Assembly (NCBI GenBank): GCA_021154885.1
Contig: JAJKHS010000041.1
Location: forward strand, 1 to 64,000
Direction of reading: 5' to 3'
DNA length: 64,000 nt
Origin: Thermoanaerobaculum sp.
GTDB lineage: Bacteria; Acidobacteriota; Thermoanaerobaculia; Multivoradales; UBA5704
A program made the position numbers and the translations under genes. Positions 61,882 to 64,000 of this stretch are shown one piece after another. Numbering within the stretch: the first letter of the stretch is position 1; every line of letters starts with the position of its first letter. The notes under the pieces were generated by a model that searched no databases, was not told the origin of the DNA, and saw only the letters and a program-made list of their open reading frames with translations.

Positions 61882-63084
61882 ATGTACGTCCATCGTCTCT
61901 TGGCCCCGACCCTCGGCGACGCGCTGTCGCTCTTCCCCTCCGTCCTGGTGACGGGACCCCGCCAGTCGGGCAAGACGACCTTCCTCCTGGAGGAGTTTGG
62001 CCAGGGTGCCCGGTATGTGACCCTGGACGATCCTCTCCAGCGGGACTTCGCGCAATCCGATCCCAACGGATTTCTCGACGGCCTCGGGGAGGGCCGGGTC
62101 ATTCTGGACGAGATCCAGTATGCGCCCGAGCTGTTGCCGTATCTCAAGGTCCGCATCGACCGGGACCGCCAGCGCAATGGTCATTGGCTGCTCACGGGCT
62201 CGCAGCAGTTCCACCTCATGGCCAACGTCAGCGAGTCGCTGGCGGGCCGGATCGCCCTCCTCGATCTGCTGCCTTTCAGCGTTCTTGAGACGACCGGCGC
62301 CCGCAGCCCCGACCTGCGGGCCGTCATCTGGAACGGCTCCTATCCTGACCCGGCGCTCCATCCCGAGAAGCGCGACCTCTGGATCGCCTCCTATATCCAG
62401 ACCTACGTGGAGCGGGACGTTCGGCAGCTCTTGCGGGTTCAGGACCTGCGCACGTTCGAGACCGTCCTGGCCTTGAGCGCGGCGCGCCATGGACAGGAGC
62501 TCGCCGTGGCGGACATCGCCCGGGCGGCGGGAGTCTCGCAGCCGACCGTGAAGACCTGGGTCAACCTGCTGGAGGCCGCGTACATCCTCCGCCTGCTGCC
62601 GCCGTATTTCGAAAACTTCGGCAAGCGGATCATCAAGTCCCCAAAAATCTACTTCCTGGATTCCGGCCTGGTCTGCGCCCTTACGCGTCAGCCCGGGGCC
62701 GAGGCCGCTCTGGCCGGAGCCATGGGGGGCGCCCTGTTCGAGGGCCTCGTGGTGAGTGAGGCGTACAAGGTCTTTGCTCTCAAGGGGGAGCGGCCCGATC
62801 TCTATTTCTGGCGCTCGCACGACGGTCTCGAGGTCGATCTGGTGGCTCGCCTCCCGCGGGGGCTCGTGCCGATCGAGATCAAGCTCACGGCCACACCCAC
62901 GCTCAAGCACACCGAGACCCTGGGGCGCTTCCGGGAGCTGGCGAGGGGGAGCGCCGTGGCTCAGGGCATCCTGGTCTGCAACGTGGAGCAACAACTCGCT
63001 CTGCCTGGAGGCCATCTGGCCCTCCCTTGGCGCGAGCTCCCGGAATGGTTGAGCCGGGAGTTGGACGGGTTGAACGGCACGTAA
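61882..63084 (+). CDS. AAA+ ATPase with DUF4143 C-terminal domain
   Basis: The 400-residue protein begins MYVHRLLAPTLGDALSLFPS. It has Walker A VTGPRQSGKTTFLLEEF, Walker B GRVILDEIQYAPELLPYL, WLLTGSQQFHLM and ESLAGRIALLDLLPF. A winged helix (AVADIARAAGVSQPTVKTWV) and the DUF4143 domain (FENFGKRIIKSPKIYFLDSG, DGLEVDLVARL, PIEIKLTATP) follow. ATG 61882 is chosen because an in-frame ATG at 61873 overlaps the -10 box. Biological role is unknown. Confidence 0.9.
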   Translation: MYVHRLLAPTLGDALSLFPSVLVTGPRQSGKTTFLLEEFGQGARYVTLDDPLQRDFAQSDPNGFLDGLGEGRVILDEIQYAPELLPYLKVRIDRDRQRNGHWLLTGSQQFHLMANVSESLAGRIALLDLLPFSVLETTGARSPDLRAVIWNGSYPDPALHPEKRDLWIASYIQTYVERDVRQLLRVQDLRTFETVLALSAARHGQELAVADIARAAGVSQPTVKTWVNLLEAAYILRLLPPYFENFGKRIIKSPKIYFLDSGLVCALTRQPGAEAALAGAMGGALFEGLVVSEAYKVFALKGERPDLYFWRSHDGLEVDLVARLPRGLVPIEIKLTATPTLKHTETLGRFRELARGSAVAQGILVCNVEQQLALPGGHLALPWRELPEWLSRELDGLNGT

Positions 63085-63222
63085 CGTGCATTGCTTTTTC
63101 AAATAGACCAAGCTCCCGGAGAGCAGCCCGGGTATCTGAAATGCGCCGCTCCGCGCTCACCTGCCGTGCCGATCGCCGATCCGGAGCGGTGTGTCCGTGC
63201 CGAGTCGATGGAGGAGTGGGGG

Positions 63223-64000
63223 ATGATCTTTGACGCGCCGCAGGTCGAGCGCCTGACGGGGCCGTTCGGCTGTGCCCTGACGGTCGACGTGGAGGAGTGG
63301 TATCACACCTGTCTGGTGCCGGACTATGTCCACCCGGAGGGACGGCCCGCTCTGCCGCATGAGCTGGACTGGCTCCTGCCGGAGCTGCTGGAGATGCTGC
63401 ACGAGGCGCGCTGCACGGCGACCTTTTTCGTCCTCGGGGAGGTGGCCGAGCGCCTGCCGCGGCGGGTGCGCCAGATCGCGGAGGCCGGGCATGAGGTGGG
63501 CAGCCACGGCTATCTCCACCTGCGGGCGTGCGAGCGCTCCCCTCAGGCGTTCCTGGTCGATCTGCGGCGCTCGAAGGCGCTGCTGGAAGACCTGGTGGGG
63601 GAGCCCGTCCTCGGCTTCCGGGCGCCGGAGTGGTCGCTGCGCAGCCTGGGGAGCTCCCGGCTTCCCAGGGTGGCCGAGGCGGGATTCCTCTACGACAGCT
63701 CGCTGAATCCTTGCGCCTTCTCCGGCCGGCCCACGAACCCGCGCTTCGCCTATAGGGTGATCCTGGACGGTCTGAACGGTCTGGACGGTCTGAAGGGTGC
63801 CGGTCCGCGCCGGGAGCTGCTCGAATTTCCGCCCCTCACTTTCGGCGGGCCGCTGCGGCTGCCGGCCGGGAGTTGGACGGGTCGCCTGGTCAATCCCGAG
63901 CGGCTGGTGCGGGCCACGCTGGACCACCTCGACGAGGGCGGGCTCCCCTTGGCGGTGGTCCACCCCTGGGAGGTCTCGGGCCGGCCTACCCCGGGTCCAC
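63223..64000 (+). CDS. polysaccharide deacetylase family protein (3' end outside window)
   Basis: The 259 visible residues start at ATG 63223 with AGGAG at 63211-63215. Motifs of the NodB fold are present: GCALTVDVEEWYH (catalytic and metal Asp region), TATFFVLGEVAERLP, HEVGSHGYLHLRA (metal His pair), VLGFRAPEWSL and FLYDSSLNP. It resembles the deacetylases linked to exopolysaccharide/XrtA loci. A nine-base repeat inserts LDGLNGLDGLKG near residue 185. No signal peptide is visible at this start. Confidence 0.88.
   Translation, partial: MIFDAPQVERLTGPFGCALTVDVEEWYHTCLVPDYVHPEGRPALPHELDWLLPELLEMLHEARCTATFFVLGEVAERLPRRVRQIAEAGHEVGSHGYLHLRACERSPQAFLVDLRRSKALLEDLVGEPVLGFRAPEWSLRSLGSSRLPRVAEAGFLYDSSLNPCAFSGRPTNPRFAYRVILDGLNGLDGLKGAGPRRELLEFPPLTFGGPLRLPAGSWTGRLVNPERLVRATLDHLDEGGLPLAVVHPWEVSGRPTPGP
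63766..63798 (+). repeat. three-unit 9-bp coding repeat
   Basis: GGTCTGAAC/GGTCTGGAC/GGTCTGAAG lie in tandem inside the deacetylase gene, encoding GLN-GLD-GLK. Relatives I know lack this loop, so it is probably a slipped-strand insertion. Confidence 0.6.

Overview
The window is about 64 kb of GC-rich bacterial chromosome with no rRNA, tRNA or CRISPR array seen. The gene set best fits an Acidobacteriota genome of the Thermoanaerobaculia type. The supporting signs are an ADOP-type duplicated permease next to a PadR regulator, small peptides with L-x-L-(H/S)-(R/K)-E-T leaders, several AAA+/DUF4143 ATPases, and a nuo operon split from nuoBCD and nuoI. This placement is an inference from gene content.

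Layout. 1-5 kb: end of an unknown gene, an ADOP permease with PadR, a secreted protein and an SRPBCC protein. 5.3-14.9 kb (minus): one 3208-residue secreted repeat protein. 15-23.5 kb: small unrelated plus-strand genes (esterase-like, DUF1801, RidA, a carbohydrate-binding-like secreted protein, a 191-aa protein, a BBE-like flavoenzyme) with integron-like recombination sites and two copies of a repeated structured element. 23.5-28.5 kb: two NisT-like ABC half-transporters, a CYTH protein, a DUF5996 remnant and a RiPP precursor. 28.7-32.7 kb: a frameshifted DEAD-box helicase, the third copy of the element, and a UPF0175/DUF3368 toxin-antitoxin pair. 32.7-42.1 kb: ordinary chromosomal genes (amidohydrolase, lipase-like proteins, methyltransferase, A-adding tRNA nucleotidyltransferase, RsmD, phosphoesterase). 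42.2-48.2 kb: a decayed accessory zone with DUF4143 ATPases, a 20-21-bp repeat array, a HEPN-like remnant and a second toxin-antitoxin pair. 48.2-59.7 kb (minus): nuoA-E-F-G-H-J-K-L-M-N followed by rex. 60.2-61.6 kb: an island of five cysteine-rich small peptides. 61.9-64 kb: a third DUF4143 ATPase and the start of a polysaccharide deacetylase.

How the genes work together. The nuo genes form one overlapping operon that ends in rex, with a Rex-operator-like palindrome about 80 bp before nuoA, which suggests NADH-responsive autoregulation. The RiPP precursors have no modification enzyme in the window. The ABC pair is of the lanthipeptide-exporter type and lies near the precursor at 28.4 kb, so it is a candidate exporter.

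The strongest unexplained signals are four. First, a 0.3-0.4 kb element occurs three times just upstream of unrelated genes, with paired substitutions in a terminal hairpin. Second, attC-like sites sit between small genes without an integrase. Third, there is a cysteine-rich peptide island. Fourth, each DUF4143 ATPase gene has its own inverted repeat laid over an apparently leaderless promoter.
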